39,614 bases of DNA. It comes from Candidatus Woesearchaeota archaeon (lineage in GTDB: Archaea; Nanobdellota; Nanobdellia; Woesearchaeales; ARS49). The first letter of the stretch is position 1, and each line of letters starts with the position of its first letter. Below the pieces are notes generated by a model. It did not search any database. It was not told the origin of the DNA and saw nothing but the letters and a program-made list of their open reading frames with translations. The translations under genes were made by a program, and so were the position numbers. Positions 1 through 7,790 of this stretch are shown here, one piece after another. The stretch is from contig NYZT01000007.1 of NCBI GenBank assembly GCA_002687275.1, positions 1 to 39,614 on the forward strand, given 5' to 3'.

Positions 1-1
1 C

Positions 2-1696
2 GTTGTGCGATTCTATCTTGGAGCCCAAAAGCTCGAAGTGAAGGATTCCAACGGTGAGGACCAAGCGTTCACGGTTGGTGGCATGACCATCAACAACGAG
101 CTGATCGAAGACGGCGACGTCAGAATCAGGTTGAGCGTGAACAGTGCTCGAGACCGAGTAACCATCCAGGATGTTGGTTACGCGCTTCGCGCAGATGCAT
201 TGGTGGGAGATCTATTCGTACCACCAGGTCACGGCGTCCGAGAATACTTAGATGAACCAGAAGGTATGCTTGCATCCACATGGGACATCAGGTACGAAGG
301 ATTGCTGGACACGGGTGTGACAACGTTGAAGTTCCACCCCATCGGCCGAGACGAGTACAAGTTGGAGTTCACCAACCAGGAAGGACTGAACTATGTGGTA
401 CCATTCTTGAGCACCCGACAAAACGGTGGCATGAGATATGGAGACTTCACGAGCGGAAACGCCAGGAACCTTGTGTTCATGGAAGCAAACCACTCTATCG
501 GAAGCCTACCACCTGACCTAGAAGAAGGCAACATCCACGTACAGGACTACTTTGTCTTGTCCGACATTGGAACAGCCCAACTTCTGGACAACAAGGATGG
601 TTCAGGAAGTCCAGTATTCGCAACCGGACAGTCAGATAACACAGCATTTAGCCGTGTACTGAAGTTCGAGAGCGTGGACTCAACGAACAACGTGCTAACC
701 TTTACGGACTTGGCAACAGGTACCAAACAGGTTACGTTCTCTGGAACAGATGGTACAGCCACGCTTATCGCGGGCGGTATCAGCTACGCTATCAGAGCGA
801 ACGAGACAACCAACGTCATTGCGATAGACCAGAACGCAGACGGAAAGGTTGGAGAGGTACAAGCAGCAGACACCAGAGGTGGCAACCAGACGGCTGTCAT
901 CGCAACCGAAGGTGGCGCATTGGTTGTTTTGGGACAAGAGAATCCCTACGACGACACCAGCGCAACTGGCGGACCAGGTGCCATGGTTGCTGTGAACCCA
1001 CAAGGTGTAGTGAACATAAGTATCATTACCCTTGCCAAACAGTTCGACGAAGCGAGCACTGACCAGACGGTCAAGATCGTGTTCCAGAACCGAACCAGCA
1101 ACAGAATCGGCATGCTGACGACCGACATCAAGAGCAACGACAACTTCTTGTCGCTAACGTTCTTGACGAGCGAGCCAGAAATTGCACAAGGTATGGACAC
1201 CTATGGTTCATTCTATGAACTGTTCGACCCACTAACGTCGGACACGCCAGAAGAATTGACCATTGAGTATCCGCTCAGCCAGCGTGGCGTTCAGATCTTC
1301 GTCACTGCAGGCAGCGTGCAAGCTGAAACTGTAGGCGGAGCAGTAACCGAAAAGGTTGTACCAATCCCCGTAGGTGTTGGTAAGCTCGCTAGCGAAGTTG
1401 GCGACGTGACCCTGTACAACGCAGTTGTGCTTGGTGGTCCATGTGCTAACGACGTAGCAGCAAGACTCATGGGAAACCCTGAGCCATGCTTCGCAAGCGT
1501 ACCAGAGAACAAGGCTTTGATCAAGCTTTACGAACACGCCAACGGAAACGTTGCTGTGCTAGTGGCAGGATTCAGTGCCTTGAACACTCGACAGGGTGCC
1601 CGTGCATTGTTAACCGGTGATATTGCCGGCGTCGATGCTAAGGAAGCAACCGTGTCAGGTACAACGGTGACGGACATTACGGTGCGAGCCGTATAA
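2..1696 (+). CDS. S-layer protein, C-terminal part (5' truncated)
   Basis: This is the main cell-surface lattice protein, cut by the window edge; the frame is open to the first base, so the GTG at 5 is probably an internal Val. What is seen: about 560 residues, rich in beta-forming and acidic residues, with few Cys. Near the C-terminus an LGGPCAN motif (Cys codon at 1441) is followed by a second Cys (PEPC, about 1486) and a segment with TRQGARALL. This C-terminal arrangement is typical of S-layer proteins from DPANN and related archaea (family knowledge), and a divergent copy occurs at the end of the 957-residue protein at 29766. A T-rich terminator follows. Codon use favours C-ending codons, as expected for a highly expressed gene. 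Confidence 0.85.
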   Translation, partial: VVRFYLGAQKLEVKDSNGEDQAFTVGGMTINNELIEDGDVRIRLSVNSARDRVTIQDVGYALRADALVGDLFVPPGHGVREYLDEPEGMLASTWDIRYEGLLDTGVTTLKFHPIGRDEYKLEFTNQEGLNYVVPFLSTRQNGGMRYGDFTSGNARNLVFMEANHSIGSLPPDLEEGNIHVQDYFVLSDIGTAQLLDNKDGSGSPVFATGQSDNTAFSRVLKFESVDSTNNVLTFTDLATGTKQVTFSGTDGTATLIAGGISYAIRANETTNVIAIDQNADGKVGEVQAADTRGGNQTAVIATEGGALVVLGQENPYDDTSATGGPGAMVAVNPQGVVNISIITLAKQFDEASTDQTVKIVFQNRTSNRIGMLTTDIKSNDNFLSLTFLTSEPEIAQGMDTYGSFYELFDPLTSDTPEELTIEYPLSQRGVQIFVTAGSVQAETVGGAVTEKVVPIPVGVGKLASEVGDVTLYNAVVLGGPCANDVAARLMGNPEPCFASVPENKALIKLYEHANGNVAVLVAGFSALNTRQGARALLTGDIAGVDAKEATVSGTTVTDITVRAV

Positions 1697-1722
1697 ATTT
1701 TTTATTTTATTTTTTTATTTTC
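1697..1722 (+). terminator. T-rich transcription terminator
   Basis: Immediately after the S-layer stop codon come long runs of T broken by single A residues. Archaeal RNA polymerase terminates at such oligo-T tracts without needing a stem-loop. No convincing hairpin is visible. Confidence 0.6.
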
Positions 1723-1733
1723 ATTATATACGG
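1721..1733 (+). promoter_or_regulatory. TATA box and strong Shine-Dalgarno for the 1755 gene
   Basis: ATTATATAC is centred about 27 bases before the ATG at 1755. In addition GAGGTGAT (1744-1751) is a near-perfect Shine-Dalgarno sequence three bases before the ATG, one of the few clear ones in this window. Confidence 0.5.
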
Positions 1734-1754
1734 TAAAAAAAACGAGGTGATACA

Positions 1755-2408
1755 ATGCTACAAAGAGTTGTAGACTCCATAGTAGGCCCAATAAGTGGTC
1801 TTGCAGGCGGTGTAACAAATGCATTGCCGGGCTTGATTGCAGCAATAGTTGTTCTAATAGTAGGTTATTTCGTAGCCCTGTTAGTTCGCTGGATCGTCCG
1901 ACAAGTGTTAAGTCGCATCAACCTGGATGGCTTTACCAAGCGCTCTGGAGCTGGAAAAGTGTTAGGAGACTTGAAAATAAGTTTCATCCTAGCGGAATTA
2001 AGTAGGTGGTATACATTTATATTATTCCTGCCCCCTGCTGCAGAAGTTATTAGCAGTCGACTAAGTTTGTTGAGTGAATTGTTGTATGGCATCGCGCGAT
2101 GGATCCCTAATTTTATCGCGGCAGTGTTGATTTTAATTGCTGGCTTGATCGCAGCAGAGTATTCTGCAGGCTTGATCGAAAGCACAAAGGCAAAGCACGG
2201 CAAGGGCGTAGCTGGATTAGCTAAGTTCGTCGTTGTGCTATTCACCTTATTGGTGGCCTTGAAACAGATCAACATTGATGTAAGCATTGCAGAAACGAGC
2301 TTTGTGATCGTTTTGGCAGGCATCATGGGAGCCATAGCAATTGGATTTGGTCTAGGATTGAAGGACCATGCCAGCGGCATCATCGGCGACTACAAAAAGC
2401 GGCTCTAA
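1755..2408 (+). CDS. Mechanosensitive-channel-like TM-helix-repeat membrane protein
   Basis: An integral membrane protein of 217 residues. Hydrophobic helices lie at about residues 25-47, 83-100, 112-133, 155-172 and 180-203. The first helix and its flank (PGLIAAIVVLIVGYFVA, then a basic turn with LSRINLDGF) match the conserved TM-helix repeat found in CmpX-type and MscS-related proteins. The soluble beta-domain of true MscS channels is absent, so an osmotic-release role is inference from the family. The start is fixed by the Shine-Dalgarno three bases upstream. T-rich DNA follows the stop, so it looks monocistronic. Confidence 0.7.
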   Translation: MLQRVVDSIVGPISGLAGGVTNALPGLIAAIVVLIVGYFVALLVRWIVRQVLSRINLDGFTKRSGAGKVLGDLKISFILAELSRWYTFILFLPPAAEVISSRLSLLSELLYGIARWIPNFIAAVLILIAGLIAAEYSAGLIESTKAKHGKGVAGLAKFVVVLFTLLVALKQINIDVSIAETSFVIVLAGIMGAIAIGFGLGLKDHASGIIGDYKKRL

Positions 2409-2415
2409 GCCGTAA

Positions 2416-2440
2416 TTTTTTACTTTTTTTTTCTTATTTT
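2416..2440 (+). terminator. T-rich transcription terminator
   Basis: Several oligo-T runs directly after the channel-like gene, the same design as after the S-layer gene. Confidence 0.55.
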
Positions 2441-2448
2441 CAGTAATG

Positions 2449-2458
2449 TTTTAATATC
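2449..2458 (+). promoter_or_regulatory. TATA box for the GINS gene
   Basis: TTTTAATATC is centred about 26 bases before the ATG at 2479, the spacing of a leaderless archaeal transcript. Confidence 0.5.
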
Positions 2459-2478
2459 CTATTCTTTCACTCCTTTCC

Positions 2479-3075
2479 ATGGCAGGGGATGTAGTCGTCA
2501 CGTTTGAGACCCTATTTGATCTAGCAAGAAAAGAAAAAGACACTCTAGAACTGCAAAAAATCGATCCTAGCTTCTTCCAGGAGGCAAGCACCTATCTTGC
2601 GGACAAGCAAAGAATGCTCACCAACGCTAATACTAAGAAAAGCCTGTTCTCAGAGCAAGAGTCAGAACAACTAACCACCCAGGTGGCAAACATCAAGAAA
2701 ATGCTACGAGACCTATACGATAGAAGACAGAAAAAAGTGCTCGAAATGGCGCTTTCTAAGGCTAAGACAGACGCTGTCATCAGCCTCCAAGCCATGCTGC
2801 CACCAGAAAAAGGACTGTATGAAGAGTTTTTGAAAATGCTCAAACAAGACCGAGAGGTCGTGCTAAACAAGCTACTCACGGGCACTCCTAGCCCTGCAAA
2901 AGAGGAGCATCCAGAACCAGAAGAAGGAGTCCTGCTAAAATTCGTCGAACACGTTGATTCCTTCGTTGGGAAGGAGCTAGAAGAATACGGACCCTACGAG
3001 GCAGACCAAACCGCCAAACTACCAGAAGAGGTAGCAAAAGTTTTAATTACTTCCGGCAAGGCAGTAGAAGCATGA
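2479..3075 (+). CDS. GINS complex subunit, Gins51 (Gins15) type
   Basis: GINS joins the MCM helicase and Cdc45/RecJ in the archaeal replicative CMG complex. The 198-residue protein has the Gins51/Sld5 domain order. A helical A domain spans about residues 1-125 and contains the conserved stretch LYDRRQKKVLEMAL. A small B domain lies near the C-terminus, with FVEHVDSFVGKELEEYGPY and LPEEVAKVLITSGKA. A charged linker of about 20 residues joins them. The A-then-B order separates Gins51 from Gins23. The stop overlaps the start of the next gene as ATGA, so the two are translationally coupled. Confidence 0.85.
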   Translation: MAGDVVVTFETLFDLARKEKDTLELQKIDPSFFQEASTYLADKQRMLTNANTKKSLFSEQESEQLTTQVANIKKMLRDLYDRRQKKVLEMALSKAKTDAVISLQAMLPPEKGLYEEFLKMLKQDREVVLNKLLTGTPSPAKEEHPEPEEGVLLKFVEHVDSFVGKELEEYGPYEADQTAKLPEEVAKVLITSGKAVEA

Positions 3076-3698
3076 AGCTAGTGGTGTTTGGCTGCAACGG
3101 CGTGTTGCTGCAGCATTCTATCGGAGCGTTCAAACTACTAGCAGAGATGGCAGGCCAAAGAGAACAAATGCTTGACCTGCACGAAGAGTATGAGAAAAGA
3201 AAACAAGAAGGACCGTATGGTCTAGTCCAACTTGCGCAATTGTTCAAAGGCGTGCCAGAAAACCAGCTGCGCGATTACGCAACAAGCATAGTCCAACAAA
3301 AACTACTGCCCCAAGCAAAGACAGTCATCGACCAACTCAAACGACAAGGCGTCCAGGTAGCCTGCTACTCCGCCAACCCAAAAATCGTGATGGACGCACT
3401 CCAACAAGAGCTCATGTTTGATGATTATTGTGGCAACCAACTAGAATTTGTCGACGGAAAGTGCACCAGACGATTGCTACTTCGCGTAGACAGGAACATC
3501 AAAGAGGCAAGGGTGGCGCAGTTCATGACAAAAAACAATCTGCTACCCCAAGACGTCATGATTGTCGGGCACACCATCTCTGACCTGCCCATGGCCAACC
3601 ACGGCCAGTTCTACGCCATCGACCCTCACGATGAGGGTGTGAGAGAACAAGCAAAAGAGGTTCTTAACTCGCTAAGCGACGTCCCCTTCCACGTCTAG
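3072..3698 (+). CDS. HAD-superfamily protein with degenerate catalytic motif
   Basis: A 208-residue Rossmann-like HAD protein with a helical cap, most like SerB-type phosphatases. Motif I, normally FDxDGVL, reads FGCNGVL: the nucleophile Asp is Gly and the acid/base Asp is Asn. Motif II keeps a Ser (CYSANP), a Lys for motif III is available (DRNIKEAR), and motif IV reads VGHTISDLPMA, keeping the distal Asp but losing the first. Phosphatase activity is therefore unlikely; a binding or structural role is inferred. It is coupled to the GINS gene by an ATGA overlap, suggesting a linked role, and it converges on the next gene with a 4-base stop-stop overlap (CTAG). Confidence 0.75.
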   Translation: MKLVVFGCNGVLLQHSIGAFKLLAEMAGQREQMLDLHEEYEKRKQEGPYGLVQLAQLFKGVPENQLRDYATSIVQQKLLPQAKTVIDQLKRQGVQVACYSANPKIVMDALQQELMFDDYCGNQLEFVDGKCTRRLLLRVDRNIKEARVAQFMTKNNLLPQDVMIVGHTISDLPMANHGQFYAIDPHDEGVREQAKEVLNSLSDVPFHV

Positions 3699-4015
3699 TC
3701 CCGCCAGATAATCCCGTCAACATCCGTGGCATCACACGCTTTCTCAAACGCAGGCATGACCTGGGAGATGGTTTTTTCTTTTACATCCCCTGACATGTGC
3801 GTGCCAGAATCTTCTCTTGTGGCAACAAACGAACTCTTCTCATGCTTCACGCTGGTGGAGCCTTTCTCATCCAATTCCTCAATCCCCTTCGTGCGCAAAA
3901 ACTCTGCCTCGTCCTTCGTCAGCGTTTCACCTGCAGCCTCAAAAAAGCACCGTGCAACCTCAACCAAATCCTCAGGGTTAAGTTCTCCCTTGTCATGCCA
4001 AATCGTGAAGCCCAT
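3695..4015 (-). CDS. Small protein of unknown function, paralog of the upstream gene
   Basis: A 106-residue soluble protein. The frame extends further upstream into the neighbouring gene, but I chose the ATG at 4015 because from there it aligns with its neighbour: MGFTIWHDK against MSFLIWHEK, then ARCFFEAAGETL against AYWFQAAGKAL, and the C-terminal DVDGIIWRD against ELDGILVA. The two are tandem paralogs with 37 bases between them. I recognise no family. It has no signal peptide, no membrane segment and no Cys pair, so it is probably a cytosolic alpha/beta protein. Confidence 0.6.
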   Translation of the reverse strand: MGFTIWHDKGELNPEDLVEVARCFFEAAGETLTKDEAEFLRTKGIEELDEKGSTSVKHEKSSFVATREDSGTHMSGDVKEKTISQVMPAFEKACDATDVDGIIWRD

Positions 4016-4052
4016 GCGGGTAAGAAAACGTTCGAACTTAAAAGAGTTCGTG

Positions 4053-4379
4053 CTACGCAACCAGGATGCCGTCCAGTTCAGCATCCTCTCTGCACAAATC
4101 ATGATAATTTTCTCGCACTTCCCTACTGGATCCGAATTGACCACACACTATGTAGCCCCACACATCCGTACCATAAGTCTTATCGCTGACACAAGCCACC
4201 ACCGTGCCGTGATTTACCGAGATAAATTCTCTGCTGCTTCCATCACCAAGCCTTTCTCTCAATCCTGATTCTAGTTCAGGGCTCAAGGCTTTTCCTGCAG
4301 CTTGGAACCAGTAAGCTACACACTGCACCACCTGCTCAACCGGTCGCGGATCTTTCTCGTGCCAAATCAAAAAACTCAT
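4053..4379 (-). CDS. Small protein of unknown function, tandem paralog
   Basis: A 108-residue soluble protein, first of a two-gene unit with the paralog at 3695-4015. The shared core is an N-terminal IWHEK segment, an amphipathic helix ending in AAGKAL, a middle section with FISVNHG (ISVNHGT against TSVKHEK in the paralog), and a C-terminal acidic-LDGI segment. GGTTTATATG on the minus strand at 4401-4410 sits 26 bases before the ATG, so the transcript is probably leaderless. The promoter lies back to back with that of the ribosomal-protein cluster. Function not recognised. Confidence 0.65.
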   Translation of the reverse strand: MSFLIWHEKDPRPVEQVVQCVAYWFQAAGKALSPELESGLRERLGDGSSREFISVNHGTVVACVSDKTYGTDVWGYIVCGQFGSSREVRENYHDLCREDAELDGILVA

Positions 4380-4400
4380 ACCCCTGCTAACACCGCCTCA

Positions 4401-4425
4401 CATATAAACCTTAAGCTTTTTAAAG
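4401..4425. promoter_or_regulatory. Back-to-back TATA boxes of a divergent gene pair
   Basis: Within the 66-base gap two TATA boxes lie 5 bases apart: minus-strand GGTTTATATG (4401-4410) for the gene starting at 4379 and plus-strand CTTTTTAAAG (4416-4425) for eL44 at 4446. Both are about 25 bases from their start codons. Confidence 0.55.
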
Positions 4426-4445
4426 CCAATACTGCTCTCAAAGTT

Positions 4446-4760
4446 ATGAAGATGCCTAAGAACAAGAAGAAGTACTGCCCTAAGTGCAAGAAGCACACTG
4501 ACCACAAAGTGTCAGAGGCCAAGAAAAAGACTCCAGGCAGCCGTCACACCCAGAGTCGTGGCAGCAAGAAGCGCGTACGCGCTCGAGGACTCATGAACAA
4601 GGGCAACCAAGGAAGAATATCACGAAGACCTGTAGGACAACGCGTCATGACAGGCAAAAAACAAACCAAAAAAAGCGATCTACGATACAGCTGCGGCACG
4701 TGCAAGCGCGTGACCGCACAGCGCACCGGATTTAGGGTGAAAAAGGTGGAGTTCCAATGA
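4446..4760 (+). CDS. rpl44e: 50S ribosomal protein eL44 (L44e)
   Basis: A zinc-binding large-subunit protein near the E site. The 104-residue product begins MKMPKNKKKYCPKCKKHT, the family N-terminus, with a first Cys pair (CPKC) and a second near the C-terminus (CGTC), together forming a C4 zinc site; the middle is strongly basic. The frame opens at 4302, but homology and the TATA box at 4416-4425 place the start at 4446. The stop overlaps the eS27 start (ATGA). It leads the conserved archaeal cluster eL44-eS27-aIF2a-Nop10-PAC2. Confidence 0.95.
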   Translation: MKMPKNKKKYCPKCKKHTDHKVSEAKKKTPGSRHTQSRGSKKRVRARGLMNKGNQGRISRRPVGQRVMTGKKQTKKSDLRYSCGTCKRVTAQRTGFRVKKVEFQ

Positions 4761-4933
4761 AAGAGACAAGCAACAAATTCGTCAAGGTTCGCTGCGCAAA
4801 GTGCAAGAACGAACAGATACTATTTGAAAGAGCCTCAACCAAAGTTAGCTGCCTGGTATGCAACGAAGAGCTCGCCGCACCCACGGGCGGTAAGACAGAG
4901 ATTAAGGGCAGAGTGCTGGAAGTTCTCGAATAG
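4757..4933 (+). CDS. rps27e: 30S ribosomal protein eS27 (S27e)
   Basis: A 58-residue zinc-ribbon protein of the small ribosomal subunit. It begins MKETSNKFVKVRCAKCKNEQ and has two Cys pairs (CAKC and CLVC) about 16 residues apart, holding one zinc. The C-terminal LAAPTGGKTEIKGRVLEVL is the typical S27e tail. The ATG overlaps the eL44 stop, so translation is coupled. The order eL44, eS27, aIF2 alpha is widely conserved in archaea, which supports the call. Confidence 0.95.
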   Translation: MKETSNKFVKVRCAKCKNEQILFERASTKVSCLVCNEELAAPTGGKTEIKGRVLEVLE

Positions 4934-4934
4934 G

Positions 4935-4943
4935 TTTATATAG
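4935..4943 (+). promoter_or_regulatory. TATA box for aIF2 alpha
   Basis: TTTATATAG directly after the eS27 stop, 25 bases from the ATG at 4964. It suggests an internal promoter within the cluster. Confidence 0.5.
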
Positions 4944-4963
4944 ACTCACTCTGTAGTTTTACT

Positions 4964-5731
4964 ATGCTTTTACAGCGAGAAGGATTCCCAGAAGAAGAAG
5001 AGTTTGTGCTCTGCACGGTAACCGGCATACAAACCCACAGCGTATTCTGCACCCTAGACGAGTACGGCGGCAGGACCGGCATGATCCACATCAGCGAGAT
5101 CGCTCCTGGGCGCATCCGCAACATAAGAGACCACGTCACCAAAGGAAAAAAGGTCGTTTGCAAAGTCATCAATATCAACCAGGAAAAAGGCTACATCGAC
5201 CTTAGCCTGCGCAGGGTGAGCGAGACACAAAAACGACAGAAAGCAAACAACATCAAACAAGAACAACTAGCCGAAAAAATCGTTGAGCAGTACGCCAGAA
5301 CGACCAAACAAGACGTCAAAAAAATCTACCAGCAGCTAACCAAAACCGTGCTAGCAAAATATCCTGGACTTTTCTTCGCCTTCCAAAGAGTTGCAAAAGA
5401 AGAGGCAACGTTAGAAAGTATGGGCGTTGAGAAAAAACTCGCCACCGCGCTAACCGAACAGATCCAACAACGAATAAAACCCGAAGAAAGAATCATCGAA
5501 GGAGACTTCGTGCTCACAAGCTACGCCCCAGACGGCGTGGAGTTGATCAAAAAGGCGTTGACCGACACCAAACTGGACGTTAGGTATCGAGGCGCGGGAA
5601 CCTATCATGTCGTCGTCAAAAGTGATGACTACAAAAAAGCAGAAAAGCAGTTGAAATCTGCAACAGAGGATCTCCTAAAATTTACCAAAAAGAACAAGAT
5701 CCAGGCAGAGTGGCGCAGATGGGAGGACTAA
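4964..5731 (+). CDS. eif2a: Translation initiation factor aIF2, subunit alpha
   Basis: The alpha subunit of the aIF2 heterotrimer that carries initiator tRNA to the ribosome. In 255 residues the three domains are visible: an N-terminal S1 OB-fold (about 10-85) with GMIHISEI and the ending YIDLSLRRV, a helical middle domain (about 90-170) with LAKYPGLFFAF, and a C-terminal alpha/beta domain (about 180-255) with ALTDTKLDVRYRGAGTYHVV. The length is normal for archaea. It has its own TATA box, and the last codons overlap the Nop10 start by 13 bases. Confidence 0.95.
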   Translation: MLLQREGFPEEEEFVLCTVTGIQTHSVFCTLDEYGGRTGMIHISEIAPGRIRNIRDHVTKGKKVVCKVININQEKGYIDLSLRRVSETQKRQKANNIKQEQLAEKIVEQYARTTKQDVKKIYQQLTKTVLAKYPGLFFAFQRVAKEEATLESMGVEKKLATALTEQIQQRIKPEERIIEGDFVLTSYAPDGVELIKKALTDTKLDVRYRGAGTYHVVVKSDDYKKAEKQLKSATEDLLKFTKKNKIQAEWRRWED

Positions 5732-5865
5732 CCATACGCCAGTGCCCGCAATGCGAAGCGTACACCCTAAAGCAAGACTGCTGCCAGCCCACGGTCACCG
5801 TGGTACCCGCTCGCTACTCCCCACAAAAGAACGCTAAGTATCGACAGATGGCAAGGAAAGAATAA
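5719..5865 (+). CDS. nop10: H/ACA RNP protein Nop10
   Basis: Nop10 supports Cbf5 in H/ACA pseudouridylation RNPs. The 48-residue product is inside the family's usual size. It starts MGGLTIRQCPQCEAYTLKQD and ends with the conserved PARYSPQKNAKYRQMA segment that contacts Cbf5. The N-terminal zinc ribbon has CPQC as first pair, but the second pair is adjacent (CC) rather than CxxC, so the zinc site is altered or lost. It overlaps the aIF2 alpha 3' end by 13 bases. Position between aIF2 alpha and the PAC2-family gene is the standard archaeal order. Confidence 0.92.
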   Translation: MGGLTIRQCPQCEAYTLKQDCCQPTVTVVPARYSPQKNAKYRQMARKE

Positions 5866-5870
5866 GCAAG

Positions 5871-5880
5871 CTTTTTATGC
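5871..5880 (+). promoter_or_regulatory. TATA box for the PAC2-family gene
   Basis: CTTTTTATGC is centred 26 bases before the ATG at 5902. Confidence 0.45.
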
Positions 5881-5901
5881 TCTCCCTCTTATATAGGGTA
5901 T

Positions 5902-6633
5902 ATGTGGAAGGTTTCTTTTACCCAAAAACCCAAGCTAGACAAACCCTTGCTAATCGAGGGATTGCCCGGCGTTGGCAACGTGGCAAAAATAGCTGCAGAC
6001 TTCCTAGCAGAACAGGTGGGAGCAGAACTATGTGCCACCTTCACAAGCGACCAGCTCCACCACGCAGTCTTTGTTAACGACAAGAACCTCGTCGAGCCAC
6101 CCGTGATAGAGCTCTACTGCAAGAAACGGCCAAAACAACAGGACCTATTGTTCTTGCTAGGAGACGTCCAACCTTTTGACGAGGTAGGAACGCTCTCACT
6201 AGGAGAAGCAGTGCTTAAGACATTCAAGCAATTTGGAGGGAGCCAAGTCGTAACCCTTGGTGGGGTGGCCACAGAACAAGAGCCCAAGCAACCAAAGGTG
6301 TACTGTACAGGAACCCAAAAAAAGATTGTTGGCGAATACGCAAAACTGACCGGTGTGACAAACAATCTTTACGGTGTTGTCGGCCCCATCGTTGGCATCA
6401 CTGGCGTTCTCTTAGGGCTAGCGGAAACAAAAAAGATCCCTGCCGTAACGCTACTCGCGGAAACACACGCCCACCCCGCAGCCCTCGGTGTTGCGGGCGG
6501 GAAAAAGCTAGTGGACGTGCTAGCAAAACGCCTAAAAATGTCTATCAACACGGGATTGCTAGCCGAAAGCTTTGAGCTCCCCAAGTTCGTCACCAATGTA
6601 AAGAACCCTGAAGAAAATCACTACATTGGCTAG
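5902..6633 (+). CDS. PAC2 family protein (proteasome assembly chaperone-like)
   Basis: A 243-residue cytosolic protein of the PAC2 family, related to eukaryotic proteasome assembly chaperone 2. The family signature is at the start (PLLIEGLPGVGNVAKIAADFL), followed by an alternating alpha/beta core with VVTLGGVAT and GPIVGITGVLLGLA, and PAVTLLAETHAHP before a C-terminal helix. Archaeal members usually follow Nop10, as here. A role in assembling the proteasome, whose alpha subunit is encoded at 35212, is inference from the family. The stop overlaps that of the convergent LivK-like gene by four bases (CTAG). Confidence 0.85.
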   Translation: MWKVSFTQKPKLDKPLLIEGLPGVGNVAKIAADFLAEQVGAELCATFTSDQLHHAVFVNDKNLVEPPVIELYCKKRPKQQDLLFLLGDVQPFDEVGTLSLGEAVLKTFKQFGGSQVVTLGGVATEQEPKQPKVYCTGTQKKIVGEYAKLTGVTNNLYGVVGPIVGITGVLLGLAETKKIPAVTLLAETHAHPAALGVAGGKKLVDVLAKRLKMSINTGLLAESFELPKFVTNVKNPEENHYIG

Positions 6634-7733
6634 CCAAGATCGTAATAGTTCCCGCTCACCAGGTCCAAGACGCCCTTTTCTGACACTTGCTTAGGACACA
6701 TCGGAAACACCATCTCTCCCTGGCTGTCCGCGCTGACCGTGCCGACAGTGCTCGCAAAGTCTTTCACCGTTGCCAGCCCGTCTCGGATCTCAGCGCGCTC
6801 GTTTCCTCGACGAGAAACAGCGTCTTTGATGACCATCACGCTGTCATAGCCAAACGTGGTGAAAAAGCCAGGATAGTGCTCATACTTTGCCATGAACTTC
6901 GCTAGGTACTCACCAGGCATGGCGTCCAGGCAGAACGCGCTCGTGTACGCTGCGACATCGTGCTTTGCCATGGCTGCAACACCGTTAGGCGTGGCAATCG
7001 TGCCTACCGCAAGCAAAGGAATGTCGAGCATGTCTAGTACGGCCATCTGGTCCATGGCGTTCGTGATCTGATTCTCGATGCCGATGATATACAACGCATC
7101 AGGCTGTGCTTGCTTGATCTTCAATAATGGTGTTGAGTAGTCCCATTCTGTGTAGGTTATGGCTTCTGCGGTTAGGATCTCACCGCCTTTTTTCTCAACA
7201 ATCTTTGTAAACACGTCACGATAGCTATGGCCAAATAACTCATCAACGTACAGGATGGCAATCCTCTTGAAGCCAAGCTTGTCCACTGCGTAGCCTGCAA
7301 TCACTGGGCTGTCAGAATCTGCGTTTGTAAACAAGCGAAAGATGTGGTCTCCTTCAGCAGGAATCTGACTGGCCGATGCAACTGTTGCCAGCAATGGCAC
7401 TTTCTGCTCCTGGGCTATTGGCGTTACCGAAAGCGTTGCGCTGGACTCTATAACCACATCTGGAGCAAACGTTGCCAGGAGACTATGCAAAGCAGCAACG
7501 GTGGCTGCCCTGTCTCCTCTACCATCCTCAAAGCGAATCTCTACTAACTTGCCATCAATGCCACCTTGGGCGTTGATCTCTTCTTGTGCCAACAACACGC
7601 CTTGCTGCACCTCCTCTCCAATGTAGGATGCAACCCCTGTCAACGGGGCGATCACGCCAATCTTGACGGTGTCTGCCTGTCCGCCGCAGCCAGCGATGAG
7701 CAGTAAGACTATGAATAATGATGCTTTTTTCAT
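6630..7733 (-). CDS. LivK-like branched-chain amino-acid/urea-type ABC substrate-binding lipoprotein
   Basis: A periplasmic-binding-type protein of 367 residues anchored by lipid. The N-terminus is a short basic start, a hydrophobic stretch and a lipobox ending in IAGC (Cys about residue 16). The mature part begins TVKIGVIAPLTGVASYIGEE, the hallmark of the LivK/AmiC family, with GGIDGKLVEIRFEDGRGD next, then two Rossmann-like lobes. The ligand could be an amino acid, amide or other small polar molecule. No permease or ATPase genes are nearby, so it may be an orphan receptor or use distant components. It is divergent from a TrmB regulator and shares its promoter core. Confidence 0.9.
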   Translation of the reverse strand: MKKASLFIVLLLIAGCGGQADTVKIGVIAPLTGVASYIGEEVQQGVLLAQEEINAQGGIDGKLVEIRFEDGRGDRAATVAALHSLLATFAPDVVIESSATLSVTPIAQEQKVPLLATVASASQIPAEGDHIFRLFTNADSDSPVIAGYAVDKLGFKRIAILYVDELFGHSYRDVFTKIVEKKGGEILTAEAITYTEWDYSTPLLKIKQAQPDALYIIGIENQITNAMDQMAVLDMLDIPLLAVGTIATPNGVAAMAKHDVAAYTSAFCLDAMPGEYLAKFMAKYEHYPGFFTTFGYDSVMVIKDAVSRRGNERAEIRDGLATVKDFASTVGTVSADSQGEMVFPMCPKQVSEKGVLDLVSGNYYDLG

Positions 7734-7753
7734 AATGTACTCTAAACAAACAC

Positions 7754-7767
7754 AATATTTAAGTATT
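7754..7767. promoter_or_regulatory. Near-palindromic TATA element shared by livK-like and trmB genes
   Basis: AATATTTAAGTATT reads nearly the same on both strands. It is about 28 bases from the LivK-like ATG (7733) and about 30 from the TrmB ATG (7791). It is the only good TATA-like sequence in the 57-base gap, so it probably serves both directions. Confidence 0.5.
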
Positions 7768-7790
7768 ATTCACCTCTCAAGGGGGTAGTA

